A stretch of DNA of 64,000 nucleotides from Aliarcobacter sp. (lineage in GTDB: Bacteria > Campylobacterota > Campylobacteria > Campylobacterales > Arcobacteraceae): contig JAQVLW010000004.1 in the NCBI GenBank assembly GCA_028703945.1, positions 21,982 to 85,981 on the forward strand, given 5' to 3'. A program made the translations under genes and the position numbers. The notes beneath the pieces are model-generated. The model saw only the letters and a list, made by a program, of their open reading frames with translations. It made no database searches and had not been told where the DNA came from. The first letter of the stretch is position 1. Each line of letters begins with the position of its first letter. Shown here piece after piece: positions 51,903-61,370 of this stretch.

Positions 51903-52407
51903 AAACTATTTTTCTGGTTTTTGTTTTTTTGAGGAATCAAAATTATTTGATGAATATTTAATAAAAAATGATTTTACTCTAAATGGTTTTTCTTATGGTG
52001 CCATAAAAGCCTTTGAAGAAGCTTTGAATTCACAAAAAAGGGTTGATACACTTCAACTTTTTTCTCCTGCATTTTTTCAAAATTATGATGATAAATTTAA
52101 AAGAACACAACTTATGTATTTTAAAAAAGATGCAAATGCTTATTGTCAATCATTTTTAGAAAATGTAATTTTTCCAAAAGAAATAGATATTTCAAAATAT
52201 TTCAAACTAGGAACTATTAAAGAATTAGAAGAACTTCTTTATTATGAATGGAGTGAAGAAAAACTTCAAAAACTTTTAGATAAAGGTACAAAAATAGAAG
52301 TTTATTTAGGTGGAGTTGATAAGATAATTGAAGCTTCAAAAGTAAAAGAATTTTTTAAGAATTTTGCAACAGTATATTATATAAAAGAAAAAGGACACTT
52401 ATTATGA
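51892..52407 (+). CDS. bioV: Pimelyl-ACP methyl ester esterase, BioV-like
   Basis: A 171-residue short alpha/beta-hydrolase. The nucleophile is Ser34 in LNGFSYGAIKAFEEA, with Asp in GGVDKII and a C-terminal His in KEKGHLL completing the triad. BioV releases pimeloyl-ACP for biotin synthesis in Helicobacter and relatives that lack BioH. The start is ATG 51892; the TTG one codon earlier is an alternative. It overlaps the AAA gene and mogA (ATGA), so it belongs to a tight operon. The assignment is by motif and length only. Confidence 0.72.
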   Translation: MISKNYFSGFCFFEESKLFDEYLIKNDFTLNGFSYGAIKAFEEALNSQKRVDTLQLFSPAFFQNYDDKFKRTQLMYFKKDANAYCQSFLENVIFPKEIDISKYFKLGTIKELEELLYYEWSEEKLQKLLDKGTKIEVYLGGVDKIIEASKVKEFFKNFATVYYIKEKGHLL

Positions 52408-52940
52408 GTGAAAAAATAGCAAAAATAGGAATAGTAACAGCTTCAGATAGAGCAAGTGCGGGAATATATGAGGATTTATCAGGCAAAGCAATTATTGATA
52501 CAATTAGCAGTTATTTGACAACTCCCTGGGAACCTGTTTATAGATGTATTGAAGATAATCAAAAAACAATTGAAGATACATTAAAAGATTTAGTTGATAA
52601 TGAAAATTGTTGTTTAGTAGTTACTACTGGTGGAACAGGACCAGCACTTAGAGATGTAACACCTGAAGCTACAGAAGCTGTATGCGATAGAATGATGCCA
52701 GGATTTGGTGAACTTATGAGAGCTGAATCACTAAAATTTGTACCAACAGCAATTCTATCACGTCAAACAGCAGGTTTAAGAGGAAGTTCATTAATCGTAA
52801 ATCTTCCTGGAAAACCAAAATCAATAAAAGAGTGTTTAGATGCTGTTTTTCCAGCAATTCCATATTGTATTGATTTGATGGAAGGACCATTTTTAGTTTG
52901 TAACGAAGAAGTTATTAAAGCGTTTAGACCTAAGAAATAA
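52404..52940 (+). CDS. mogA: Molybdopterin adenylyltransferase
   Basis: MogA activates molybdopterin by adenylylation before molybdate insertion. The 178-residue protein shows IGIVTASDRASAGIYEDLSG, the MoCF motif CLVVTTGGTGPALRDVTPEAT and LSRQTAGLRGSSLIVNLPGKP. It ends the operon; a 12-bp hairpin lies 23 bases after the stop. Confidence 0.96.
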   Translation: MSEKIAKIGIVTASDRASAGIYEDLSGKAIIDTISSYLTTPWEPVYRCIEDNQKTIEDTLKDLVDNENCCLVVTTGGTGPALRDVTPEATEAVCDRMMPGFGELMRAESLKFVPTAILSRQTAGLRGSSLIVNLPGKPKSIKECLDAVFPAIPYCIDLMEGPFLVCNEEVIKAFRPKK

Positions 52941-52963
52941 TTACTGATTAATATAAATAAAAC

Positions 52964-52992
52964 AAATTCTAGCTTTTAAAGCTAGAATTTTT
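52964..52992. terminator. Terminator after mogA
   Basis: AAATTCTAGCTT pairs with AAGCTAGAATTT around TTA, followed by TT. The convergent CigR/RcnB-like gene ends at 52997 and may use it as well. Confidence 0.75.
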
Positions 52993-52996
52993 CCAT

Positions 52997-53362
52997 CTAT
53001 TTTAAAATATCTAAAATTTCTCTTGTATCTCTAGAAATTCTAAAAATTTTATCTTCAACTTGATAAACCTCAGTGTTTCTAATATTTGGATAAAGATTTG
53101 TATTTAAGATTCTTCCACTATGTAACATTTGTTCGTTAGCTATTTGACCTTTCTCTAATTTTTTTTCCCAACCAATAGGTAATCTTTCACCATTTTCTAG
53201 TTTTTTTTGTAAACCAGCTGGTATTTCTTTTTGTTTGTCATGTTTTACTTTTTTTTCATGATAATTTCTATCATCTTGATAATTATCATGTTCTTTTGCA
53301 TTTAATGCAACTCCAATTAAAGTAGCACATAATGTTATTGAAATAATTTTTTTGTTTAACAT
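52997..53362 (-). CDS. Exported CigR/RcnB-like protein
   Basis: A 121-residue periplasmic protein: a signal peptide (cleavage near LNAKEHD), a His/Lys/Asp-rich stretch (HDNYQDDRNYHEKKVKHDKQ), then the repeated motif PAGLQKKLENGERLPIGWEKKL and a C-terminal beta part (EVYQVEDKIFRISRDTREIL). The PxGLxKKLxxGxxLPxGW pattern is what I associate with CigR, and the overall layout with RcnB. A role in metal tolerance or envelope stress is possible but inferred. Confidence 0.72.
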   Translation of the reverse strand: MLNKKIISITLCATLIGVALNAKEHDNYQDDRNYHEKKVKHDKQKEIPAGLQKKLENGERLPIGWEKKLEKGQIANEQMLHSGRILNTNLYPNIRNTEVYQVEDKIFRISRDTREILDILK

Positions 53363-53449
53363 AAATCCATCCTTATTATTAAATTGAGTAATTCTACTAT
53401 TTTAATGTGGAATAATAATTTAGATATAAAAATATTAAGAGCTTTTGGC

Positions 53450-53455
53450 TATAAT
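53450..53455 (+). promoter_or_regulatory. -10 box of mutS2, six bases before ATG
   Basis: TATAAT followed by CCCGCC and then ATG 53462. As with the TonB-like gene, the transcript would begin at or next to the start codon. This rules out the upstream frame from 53384 as coding. Confidence 0.6.
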
Positions 53456-53461
53456 CCCGCC

Positions 53462-55663
53462 ATGCAAAATATACTAAAAAAACTAGACTTAATTGATTAT
53501 ATAGATAGTTTTTCAAAGCTTATGGCTCGAGAGAAATCTATTATTTTAGAAGGTGATATAAATCTTCATTTTAAACTTATAAATGAGTTGTCAAAATTTG
53601 ACATAAAAGCACCAAACAAAATTGAAAATCTTGATACACCTTTGATGCATATTCAAAAACAAGGTATTTTAAGAATTGATGATATTTTTGAATTTATCAA
53701 AATGATAAATTATTTTAGATATTTAAAAAGATTTAATTTTGATGGGAAACTTGCCGAATGGCTTGATAAGATTATTATTCCAAATGATATTATAAAAATC
53801 TCAGATTATTTTGATGATAAAGCAAATCTAAAAGATGGAATAAACGAAGACTTTGACAACATAAAACATGCCATTTCAAAAAATAAAGAAGCAATAAAAC
53901 AAAGTCTTTATAAAACTATAAACTCTTCAAAAATAAGAACATATTTAGTTGATTCACAAGTTCATTATATAAATGGTGAAGAGTCTTTATTGGTTCGTGG
54001 TGGATTTAATCATGTGTTAAATGGTTCTGTAATTGACCGTTCTAACTCTGGATTTTTTTATGTGATTCCTCATAGTATTGGTGAATTAAAACAAAAACAA
54101 AGTGATTTAAAAAATAAACAAGAAGAGATTTTATATAAAATTTGTAAAGAAATTTCATCTTTATTTGAAAAAAATCTTTTATTTCTAAAATTTATAAACA
54201 AAGAGTTTGATAAATTTGATCACTATCAAGCAAGGCTATTTTTTGCAAAAGCAGGGGATAAAAACTTTATTCTTCCATCAAAAAGTGGTACAAATAAACT
54301 TGTGGATTTTTGTCATCCAGCACTAAGTAATCCAAAACCTATATCTATTGATTTTACAAAATCTGTTGTAATGATTACAGGAGTAAATGCAGGGGGGAAA
54401 ACAATGATGTTAAAATCAATTTTAGCAGCTGTTTTTCTTTCAAAATATTTACTTCCATATAAAGCCCACCATGATACAGTTGTTAGTAACTTTAAATCAA
54501 TAAATGCAGTTTTAGATGACCCTCAAAGTGTAAAAAATGATATTTCAACATTTGCAGGTCGTATGGTTGAGTTTTCAAAACTTTTCTCTTCAAAAAATGC
54601 AATAGTAGGAGTTGATGAGATAGAACTAGGAACTGACTCAGATGAAGCAGCAAGTTTATTTAAAGTAATAATCGAAGATTTAATCCAAAGGGATATAAAA
54701 GTAATTATTACAACTCATCATAAAAGATTAGCAGCACTCATGGCTTCAAATGAAAATGTGGAGTTAATAGCTGCTCTTTATGATGAAGAGAACCAAAGAC
54801 CAACTTATGAGTTCTTACAAGGAACAATAGGGCGTTCTTATGCCTTTGAAACAGCAACAAGATATGGAATTCCATTAAGTGTTGTAAAAAGAGCTAGAGA
54901 GGTTTATGGAGATGATAAAGATAAATTAAATGAGCTTATTGAGAGAAGTAGTTCTTTAGAGAGAGAATATAAACAAAAAATTGCAAAACTTGATGCTGAA
55001 ATTACAGATATGCAAAGAATTTCTGGAAATCTAAAAGACCAGAAAGAAAAACTTGATGAGCATATTTATTCTGAAAAATCAAAACTTCATAAAGAGTATA
55101 ATGATGCTAGAGATGAAGCAAAAAAAGCTATAAAGGCAAAACTTGTTGGTGAATCTCATCAGCATTTAAATATTGCTCATAAAATGGCAGTTGAAATCAA
55201 AACTGAAAAAGTCCAAGAAGCTGTTGAATTAGTTGTTGGCGATAGAGTGAAATATCGAAATACAAAAGGAACAATAGTTTCAATAAAAGGTGCAAAAGCA
55301 TTTATTGAAAATGACATGGGAATGAAAGTTCAAGTTTTTCTTGAAGACATAAGCAGAAGTGGAAATCCACCTCCAAAAATCCCAGTAAAAAAAGCAACTG
55401 TAACTGTTGAAAAACCAGAAACAGGAAATATAAAACTAGATTTACATGGACAAAGAGCTGAAGAAGCTCTTGAAAATCTTGATAAATTTTTATCAGATGC
55501 TTTACTTGCTGGTTTTGAAGAGGTTTTAGTTTATCATGGAATTGGAACTGGAAAATTAGCCTTTGCCGTAAAAGAGTATTTGAAAAAACATCCAAAAGTT
55601 AGAGGTTTTGAAGACGCTCATCCAAGTAGTGGTGGCTTTGGTGCTAAAGTAGTTAAGCTTTAA
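53462..55663 (+). CDS. mutS2: Endonuclease MutS2
   Basis: MutS2 suppresses recombination and, in other bacteria, rescues collided ribosomes. From ATG 53462 the protein has 733 residues, the Campylobacterota length. Features: a clamp/core region, the MutS ATPase with Walker A TGVNAGGKTMMLKS, SFAGRM-like FAGRMVEFSKLF, Walker B GVDEIELGTDSDEAA, TTHHKRLAAL, a coiled coil (about 490-580), a KOW-like beta part and the C-terminal Smr nuclease LDLHGQRAEEALENLD with HGIGTGKL and HPSSGGFGAKVV. It appears complete. Confidence 0.94.
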   Translation: MQNILKKLDLIDYIDSFSKLMAREKSIILEGDINLHFKLINELSKFDIKAPNKIENLDTPLMHIQKQGILRIDDIFEFIKMINYFRYLKRFNFDGKLAEWLDKIIIPNDIIKISDYFDDKANLKDGINEDFDNIKHAISKNKEAIKQSLYKTINSSKIRTYLVDSQVHYINGEESLLVRGGFNHVLNGSVIDRSNSGFFYVIPHSIGELKQKQSDLKNKQEEILYKICKEISSLFEKNLLFLKFINKEFDKFDHYQARLFFAKAGDKNFILPSKSGTNKLVDFCHPALSNPKPISIDFTKSVVMITGVNAGGKTMMLKSILAAVFLSKYLLPYKAHHDTVVSNFKSINAVLDDPQSVKNDISTFAGRMVEFSKLFSSKNAIVGVDEIELGTDSDEAASLFKVIIEDLIQRDIKVIITTHHKRLAALMASNENVELIAALYDEENQRPTYEFLQGTIGRSYAFETATRYGIPLSVVKRAREVYGDDKDKLNELIERSSSLEREYKQKIAKLDAEITDMQRISGNLKDQKEKLDEHIYSEKSKLHKEYNDARDEAKKAIKAKLVGESHQHLNIAHKMAVEIKTEKVQEAVELVVGDRVKYRNTKGTIVSIKGAKAFIENDMGMKVQVFLEDISRSGNPPPKIPVKKATVTVEKPETGNIKLDLHGQRAEEALENLDKFLSDALLAGFEEVLVYHGIGTGKLAFAVKEYLKKHPKVRGFEDAHPSSGGFGAKVVKL

Positions 55664-55677
55664 AAGCTTAACTACTT
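55647..55677. terminator. Terminator whose loop is the mutS2 stop codon
   Basis: AAGTAGTTAAGCTT (55647-55660) pairs perfectly with AAGCTTAACTACTT (55664-55677). The three-base loop is TAA, the stop of mutS2. A T-rich stretch follows. It also lies at the end of the convergent DUF748 gene. Confidence 0.8.
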
Positions 55678-58303
55678 ATTTTTTTGAGATATTTAGATTT
55701 ATTGCAGAACTATTATTCTCAATTTTATCTGTCATAACTATTTGTTTCGGATTAATGCCTTTTTCTTTTACAAGATAGTTAGAAATATTTATTATTCTAT
55801 TTTTTGCAATTTTTTCTAAGTTTGGTATTTTTATTTTTTCTTTTAAAATTAGAGCTTCAATTTCTTCTGGTTTTAGATTTCTATCATCATCTTTTCTTGC
55901 TAAATAGTTTTGTTTTTGTTGAGCATATCCTTCTTTATTTTCTTCATAAGAAGGTAATAATTCAATAGCTATTTTACTTCTAGCTTTTAAAATTTGAGAA
56001 ATTTTGTCTAAAGTTTCTTTTTGAATAGGACCAACTTCATCTTCAAGTGGATTAAATTTTACACTACTGATTTCATCTTCCGTAAAGTTAAACATACTTG
56101 AAAGAAGAGAAAAAGGTGCAGTTACAGCTTTTGTCATTAGGTTTATAAAGGCTTTCCAAATAATAGAACCAATTGCAAATTGTGGGTCATCGACATTTCC
56201 TGAAATAGGAAGATTAATATTAATAATACCATTTGAATCTTTTAGTAAAGATACAGCAATATCTAAAGGTAAAGATACGGCATCTGGACTTTCTATTTTT
56301 TCTCCAAGTTCTAGTTTCGAAATAACTATATTATTTTTAGCTTCAAGATTTGATTTTTCTATATTATATTTTAAATCTAAATCTAATTTCCCACTTTTAA
56401 TTTGTCTTCCTACAAATTTGCCTGAGTAGGGAGTGAAATTATTTATGGCAATATTGTTAAATATCATATTAATATCTGTTAATAATTTAATATTATTTGG
56501 ATGAACAACGCCTGTTATTTTAGCAATGCCATACTCATCTACAACACCTTTTACTTCAAGATTTGTAGTACTTGATTTCGTGTTTTTAAATTCAGAAATT
56601 TTCCCATTTAATCTTGTAACTGTTGTTTTAAAAGGAATTGGTAAATTTTTATCTTCAAAACTAAAAATCCCATTTGTAATATTAACAGGACCAATATCCA
56701 GATTAATTTTTGATGTATTGTTTTCTTCTTTTTCTAAATCTTTTAATTCTTTTGAATCAGAGTTTATAGTATTTTTATCTTTTATTTGAATATTCTTTTT
56801 AGCTAATATAATAGAAATATCAGGTTTATTTAGATTTGTTTTACTTATTTTAAATCCATTTTTGTTATTTGAAAGTTTTTGAATTTCTAAATCAAGATTC
56901 TTAACTATGATTTTTGTTTTGTCATTTGTATTTAGAAAATCAAGTTTTGGTTCAAATAATTTTATAAAATTTATAGATAAATCGTTTTTTTTATTTATAA
57001 GATTATTAATATGTAGTTGAATATCTTTTGCCGATAATTCTATATTATTTGTTTTATCTTCAAAGTTTAGATTTAGATTATTTAGAACTAAAGTATCTAA
57101 CTCAATATCAGAATTTATAATTTTCAAGTTATTGAAATTTATATTAAAATCTTTACTTTGAGTTATGCTATTATTTATTTTATCTGTAAAAATAAAATCA
57201 CTATTATTTAATCTTACCTTTGATAAATTTATATTCCAAGGTTTTGAAGTTATTTCTTCTTTTTTTGTTAAATCTTTAGCTTCTGGTTTATTTTTCATAG
57301 TTCTTTGATGAATTAAATTTGCAAAATTTGTACCATCTTTATTTAAAATTAAATTCGCCTTTAAACTATTAAAATCAATATTATCAAGATTAATATTTTG
57401 TTTTTGCAAATCAAAATCAAAAGTTTTTATATTAATTTTTTCAAGATTTAATAGAGCTGTTTTATCTTGAGTTAGATTTAAATTATTTAATTCAAATTTA
57501 TCAGTATTTAATTGTAAATCCAAATTATTTGTAGTATCAAGATTATAGTTTAACTCTAAATTTAAGTTTGCTTTTTCATCTAAATCAAAATTTAATAAAT
57601 CTTTTTTATAGGTAATTAAATCTTTTAATCTCAAATCTTCAATTGAAACTTTCCCATAAGCTTTGAATGGTTCTAGTTTAAAAGCTCCACCAATTGTAAT
57701 ATTTGTATTTTGATTTAATGTAAATTTTAAATCATTTGAAGATAAAATATTTTTATAAGTTCCTACATCGTATAAAGTATAATTTATGTTTTTTAAATCT
57801 AAAGAATAAGGAATTTCATCTTGATTTGAGTATTTTATATTTGCATTGTCTAGTACGATTTTTGAAACTAAAAACTTAATGTCAAAAGGAGAATTTTTTT
57901 CTTCTTTTTTCTCTTGATTTAAAGAAGGTTTTATAAGTTTTACTAGATTTAAATTTCCATCTTTTTCTTCAAGTATATTTATAGAAGCATCTTTTAGAGT
58001 AATATATTTTATACTGATATGTTGTTTTTCTATTGATTTTAGTAGTGCAAAATCAATTGAAAATTCTTTAAATGAAATAGTTGATTGTTCATTTGTATCA
58101 GAAATTTTAAAATCATGAATTATTGTACTAATATTAAATGGATTAAATTGAATTTTGCCAATAGTTGCCTTTTGTGTTAGATTTTCATCTAAATTTTTTA
58201 TAATTTGGTCTTTTAAAATTATTGGAATAAGTTTAAATCCAACAATTGCATAAATACCTAATACAAAACAAAGCCAAAAAAATGATTTTTCTAATTTACC
58301 CAC
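55676..58303 (-). CDS. AsmA/DUF748-family envelope protein
   Basis: An 875-residue protein with one N-terminal membrane anchor (about 7-27) and a very long periplasmic part made of repeating beta segments (ATIGKIQFNPFNISTIIHDF, IKYITLKDASINILEEKDGN and many later copies of this N-rich pattern). The C-terminus has DAVSLPLDIAVSLLKDSNGIININLPISGNVDDPQFAIGS and an OmpA-like end with GINPKQIVMTDK. This matches DUF748, a member of the AsmA-like group thought to move lipids or help outer-membrane biogenesis. Confidence 0.87.
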   Translation of the reverse strand: MGKLEKSFFWLCFVLGIYAIVGFKLIPIILKDQIIKNLDENLTQKATIGKIQFNPFNISTIIHDFKISDTNEQSTISFKEFSIDFALLKSIEKQHISIKYITLKDASINILEEKDGNLNLVKLIKPSLNQEKKEEKNSPFDIKFLVSKIVLDNANIKYSNQDEIPYSLDLKNINYTLYDVGTYKNILSSNDLKFTLNQNTNITIGGAFKLEPFKAYGKVSIEDLRLKDLITYKKDLLNFDLDEKANLNLELNYNLDTTNNLDLQLNTDKFELNNLNLTQDKTALLNLEKINIKTFDFDLQKQNINLDNIDFNSLKANLILNKDGTNFANLIHQRTMKNKPEAKDLTKKEEITSKPWNINLSKVRLNNSDFIFTDKINNSITQSKDFNINFNNLKIINSDIELDTLVLNNLNLNFEDKTNNIELSAKDIQLHINNLINKKNDLSINFIKLFEPKLDFLNTNDKTKIIVKNLDLEIQKLSNNKNGFKISKTNLNKPDISIILAKKNIQIKDKNTINSDSKELKDLEKEENNTSKINLDIGPVNITNGIFSFEDKNLPIPFKTTVTRLNGKISEFKNTKSSTTNLEVKGVVDEYGIAKITGVVHPNNIKLLTDINMIFNNIAINNFTPYSGKFVGRQIKSGKLDLDLKYNIEKSNLEAKNNIVISKLELGEKIESPDAVSLPLDIAVSLLKDSNGIININLPISGNVDDPQFAIGSIIWKAFINLMTKAVTAPFSLLSSMFNFTEDEISSVKFNPLEDEVGPIQKETLDKISQILKARSKIAIELLPSYEENKEGYAQQKQNYLARKDDDRNLKPEEIEALILKEKIKIPNLEKIAKNRIINISNYLVKEKGINPKQIVMTDKIENNSSAINLNISKK

Positions 58304-58380
58304 TGAAATCCTTTTATAATTAAATAATAAAATTAAATTTTTTTAACTATTTTATTATAACAAAATAAAGTTAAGTTAGC

Positions 58381-58386
58381 TAAAAT
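58381..58386 (+). promoter_or_regulatory. -10 box of dapE
   Basis: TAAAAT, 25 bases before the dapE ATG, which has its own AAAGGATG ribosome site. No -35 is obvious. Confidence 0.45.
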
Positions 58387-58411
58387 CTACCGTAACTAAA
58401 AGGATGTATAA

Positions 58412-59512
58412 ATGACTATTATAGAATTATTTCAAAAATTATTAAGATTCAAATCACTAACTCCCCATGATGATGGAGCATTTGATTTTATAGAAGAGTA
58501 TTTAGGCAACACTTGGACTTGTTTAAAAGTGGATATGGAAGGCGTAAAAAATAGATTTTATTATAAAAAATTCAACGAAAATTCTCAACATCTATGTTTT
58601 GCGGGACACATCGATGTAGTTCCAGTAGGTGAAGGTTGGCCAATTGATCCCTTTGCAGCAGAGGTTATTGATGGAGTAATAAGTGCAAGAGGTGCCCAAG
58701 ATATGAAAAGTGGTGATGCAGCCTTCTTATATGCTTGTAAACACGCTAAAAATTTTAATGGTACATTGTCAATTTTAATGACAAGTGATGAAGAAGGTGA
58801 GGGAACTTATGGAACTATCAAAATGCTTGAACACCTAAAAGAGATAAATATGATTCCAAATTATGCAGTTGTAGCTGAGCCAACTTGTGAAGAGGTATTT
58901 GGAGATGCCATAAAAGTTGGGCGACGTGGAAGTATAAATGGATATTTAACAATCCAAGGAAAACAAGGACATGCAGCATATCCAGAAAAAGGTATAAATC
59001 CAGTTCATCAAATAGCTCCAATTATAGAAAAAATAGCTGGGTATGATTTAGATAATGGAGATGAATATTTTGCTCCAAGTAAACTAGTAATTACTGATAT
59101 AAGAGCTGGAATGCAAGTTACAAATGTAACTCCAAATAAACTTGATTTGATGTTTAATGTAAGAAATTCAACAAATACTAAAAAAGAAGATGTTGAGCTT
59201 TATATTCAAAAAATCTTTGGTCATCTAAATTATGCTTTACGAACAACACAAGGCTCATATCCTTTTGTAACAAATAAAGAATCAAAAGTTGTGAAAGCAA
59301 TGGAAAACTCTATCCAAGAAGTTCTTGGAATTATTACAAAACACTCAACAGCTGGTGGAACAAGTGATGCCAGATATTTCGGTGCATTTGGAATCGAAGC
59401 TATCGAGTTTGGAGTTATAAATGATACTATTCACAGTATTGGAGAGAGAACTACTGTTAAAGAGGTTGAGGGATTAACGAAAGTGTTTGAGGATTTGATT
59501 GCAAAGTTTTAA
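58412..59512 (+). CDS. dapE: Succinyl-diaminopimelate desuccinylase
   Basis: DapE removes succinate from N-succinyl-LL-diaminopimelate on the route to lysine and peptidoglycan. The 366-residue M20 zinc hydrolase shows HLCFAGHIDVVPVGEGW (first zinc ligands), ISARGAQDMKSGDAAF, LMTSDEEGEGTYGT with the catalytic Glu, GRRGSINGYLTIQGKQGHAAYPEKGINP and the C-terminal STAGGTSDARYF with a late His. Monocistronic, with a hairpin and T8 just after it. Confidence 0.96.
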   Translation: MTIIELFQKLLRFKSLTPHDDGAFDFIEEYLGNTWTCLKVDMEGVKNRFYYKKFNENSQHLCFAGHIDVVPVGEGWPIDPFAAEVIDGVISARGAQDMKSGDAAFLYACKHAKNFNGTLSILMTSDEEGEGTYGTIKMLEHLKEINMIPNYAVVAEPTCEEVFGDAIKVGRRGSINGYLTIQGKQGHAAYPEKGINPVHQIAPIIEKIAGYDLDNGDEYFAPSKLVITDIRAGMQVTNVTPNKLDLMFNVRNSTNTKKEDVELYIQKIFGHLNYALRTTQGSYPFVTNKESKVVKAMENSIQEVLGIITKHSTAGGTSDARYFGAFGIEAIEFGVINDTIHSIGERTTVKEVEGLTKVFEDLIAKF

Positions 59513-59527
59513 TCTCTACTAAAAAAG

Positions 59528-59553
59528 CTTTGGAATTTTTCAAAGTTTTTTTT
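59528..59553 (+). terminator. Terminator after dapE
   Basis: CTTTGGAA pairs with TTTCAAAG (one G-U) and is followed by eight T, 15 bases beyond the dapE stop. Confidence 0.75.
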
Positions 59554-59651
59554 CAATTTGTAATCTTTTTTATTATTACACTTTTTTCCAAGTATCATAG
59601 TATCTTTATTTGACAAAGTAAAGTTTCGTGATCTTATTAAAGCTTTGAACT

Positions 59652-59993
59652 TTAGATAAGTTTACTTTCTATTACTTCACCATTTAAATTAATAGAAATA
59701 TTCAGTTCTTTTGTTTTTAAATTTGACTCATTATTTTTAAAAGTAACAATCCACTGTGTATTAGAAGTATTTTTTACAACTGAAATAATAGAGGCATTAA
59801 TCCAACTTGTTTCTATTTGATGTTGTGCAATTTTTCTTAGAATTTCTTGTGAAGCTATGTGTTTTACTTGTAATTGTTCTATTTTTATATCATTATTTTT
59901 TTTACTAAAATCTTCTTTTCCAAAGCTTACTAAAGAAGAATACAAGAATATAATTGAGACTAATGGAATAATTTTATATAGTTTGTTTTTCAT
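59652..59993 (-). CDS. Exported DUF6488-like small protein
   Basis: A 113-residue protein with a signal peptide (about 1-24). The mature part has HIASQEILRKIAQHQIETSWINASIISV, then NTQWIVTFKNNES and a final beta strand pair. The SW...WIVTFKN pattern and length are what I recall of DUF6488, often found near metal-efflux genes. It follows hspR by 39 bases on the same strand and may be in the hspR-cbpA transcript. The function is unknown. Confidence 0.6.
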   Translation of the reverse strand: MKNKLYKIIPLVSIIFLYSSLVSFGKEDFSKKNNDIKIEQLQVKHIASQEILRKIAQHQIETSWINASIISVVKNTSNTQWIVTFKNNESNLKTKELNISINLNGEVIESKLI

Positions 59994-60032
59994 TTTGGAA
60001 TTGTATCTAAATTAGTAAAAAAATATGTAACT

Positions 60033-60419
60033 CTAATTATTTTTTTCAATAATAATCATATCAAAAGATGTTTGTTGCACAACTAAAGCTTTCGTATCAG
60101 GGACAATGGATAAATTATTTATATTTTTAATTTTTGTTTTATAAATATAAATATCATTTTCTAAAATTTCAATTTTCTGATTTAATTGTAAAATCATGAC
60201 AACACCTGCTAAATTAACTCCTAATTCTCTTGTAAGCGTTAAAACATACTTTATATGGTCTATATCTTTTTGAGAGTAAAGTCTAATTTTTCCATTTGTT
60301 CTTGAGGGCTTAATTAAGCCCTCTCTCTCATATTGCCTTAATGTTTGTGGATGAATACTCAAAATTTCAGCAACAGCAGAAATTAGATAAACAGGTTCTA
60401 TATAGCTATTTGTTTCCAT
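60033..60419 (-). CDS. hspR: HspR, MerR-family heat-shock repressor
   Basis: HspR represses chaperone operons by binding HAIR inverted repeats. The 128-residue protein has the MerR-type HTH YLISAVAEILSIHPQTLRQYEREGLIKPSR, then the wing NGKIRLYSQKDIDHIKYV and helices ending in a C-terminal tail with Ile/Lys repeats. It is located 12 bases after cbpA, an arrangement known from Helicobacter and Campylobacter. A HAIR-like site overlaps the promoter of this operon, implying autoregulation. Confidence 0.95.
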   Translation of the reverse strand: METNSYIEPVYLISAVAEILSIHPQTLRQYEREGLIKPSRTNGKIRLYSQKDIDHIKYVLTLTRELGVNLAGVVMILQLNQKIEILENDIYIYKTKIKNINNLSIVPDTKALVVQQTSFDMIIIEKNN

Positions 60420-60431
60420 AATAAAACCTTT

Positions 60432-61295
60432 TTAGTTTGAAGGAAGTTTTTCTTCTAAGATTTTTACTAGGTCTTCATCTAAATCTTCAATTTTAGGTAA
60501 AACAATATTTGCTTTTAAATATAAATCTCCCTTGATACCAGTTTTTCTATTTAAAACTCCAAGTTCTTTTACTCTAAATCTTTGATTTTGTTTTGTATTT
60601 TGAGGAACTTTTAAAGTTATGTCTTTATGAATTGTTTTTACTTCTATTTTTCCACCAAATAAAGCCGTTTTTAATGGTAAATCAAAAGATTTGATTAAAG
60701 TGTCACCATTTCTTTCATAATCAGGACTTGTTGCAACATTTATTTTTAAAATTAAATCGCCTCTTTGTCCTTGATATGATTTTCCTTTTCCTTTTGCTCT
60801 TATTTTTTGTCCATCTTCAATTCCTTCTGGAATTTTTACATCAAACGAGTCATTGTTTAAATTGATAAATTGTTTTCCGCCAATAACTGCTATATCAAAA
60901 GGAATAGTGATTTGTGCATTTGTATCTAAGTCAGGTTCACTAAACCCTCCAAATCCACCTTGTGAGAAGCCAGATCTTCCAAATCCAGCACCTCCACCAC
61001 CAAACATTTGTCTTAAAATTTCATCTAAATCAACATTTGAGCCTTGACCTCTTGCGAAATCATGGAAATTTTGTCCACCAAACATTGAGTCACCATGTTG
61101 GTCATATTGTTGTTTTTTTTCTGGATTACTTAAAACTTCGTATGCCGCGTTAATCTCTTTGAATTTATCTTCAGCTTGAGGGTCTTTATTAACATCAGGA
61201 TGATATTTTCTTGCTAGTTTTCTATAAGCCTTTTTTATCTCATCTGCTGATGCTTTTTCGTTAATTTCTAGTGTTTCATATAAACTTTTTGCCAT
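60432..61295 (-). CDS. cbpA: CbpA-type DnaJ co-chaperone
   Basis: A 287-residue class B J-protein: J domain at residues 1-68 with HPD in KLARKYHPDVNKD, a Gly/Phe-rich linker (about 75-115), no zinc-finger, and the C-terminal substrate-binding domains (FDIAVIGGKQFI to RGDLILKINV, and the second ending KANIVLP). It assists DnaK under heat stress. ATG 61295 is chosen with AGGAT five bases upstream. It heads the operon with hspR. Confidence 0.95.
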   Translation of the reverse strand: MAKSLYETLEINEKASADEIKKAYRKLARKYHPDVNKDPQAEDKFKEINAAYEVLSNPEKKQQYDQHGDSMFGGQNFHDFARGQGSNVDLDEILRQMFGGGGAGFGRSGFSQGGFGGFSEPDLDTNAQITIPFDIAVIGGKQFINLNNDSFDVKIPEGIEDGQKIRAKGKGKSYQGQRGDLILKINVATSPDYERNGDTLIKSFDLPLKTALFGGKIEVKTIHKDITLKVPQNTKQNQRFRVKELGVLNRKTGIKGDLYLKANIVLPKIEDLDEDLVKILEEKLPSN

Positions 61296-61341
61296 TTTCA
61301 ATCCTATAAATTTGAATAATATATTTAATATTTAAAAACTT

Positions 61342-61370
61342 ATTATATCAAAAGGTTGAGTGAATGTCAA
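61342..61370 (-). promoter_or_regulatory. Consensus sigma-70 promoter of cbpA-hspR
   Basis: On the minus strand, TTGACA (61370-61365), 17 bases, TATAAT (61347-61342). It is the only fully consensus -35/-10 pair I see in the window, with about 47 bases from the -10 to the cbpA ATG. A strong promoter kept down by a repressor is the usual HspR arrangement. Confidence 0.8.
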
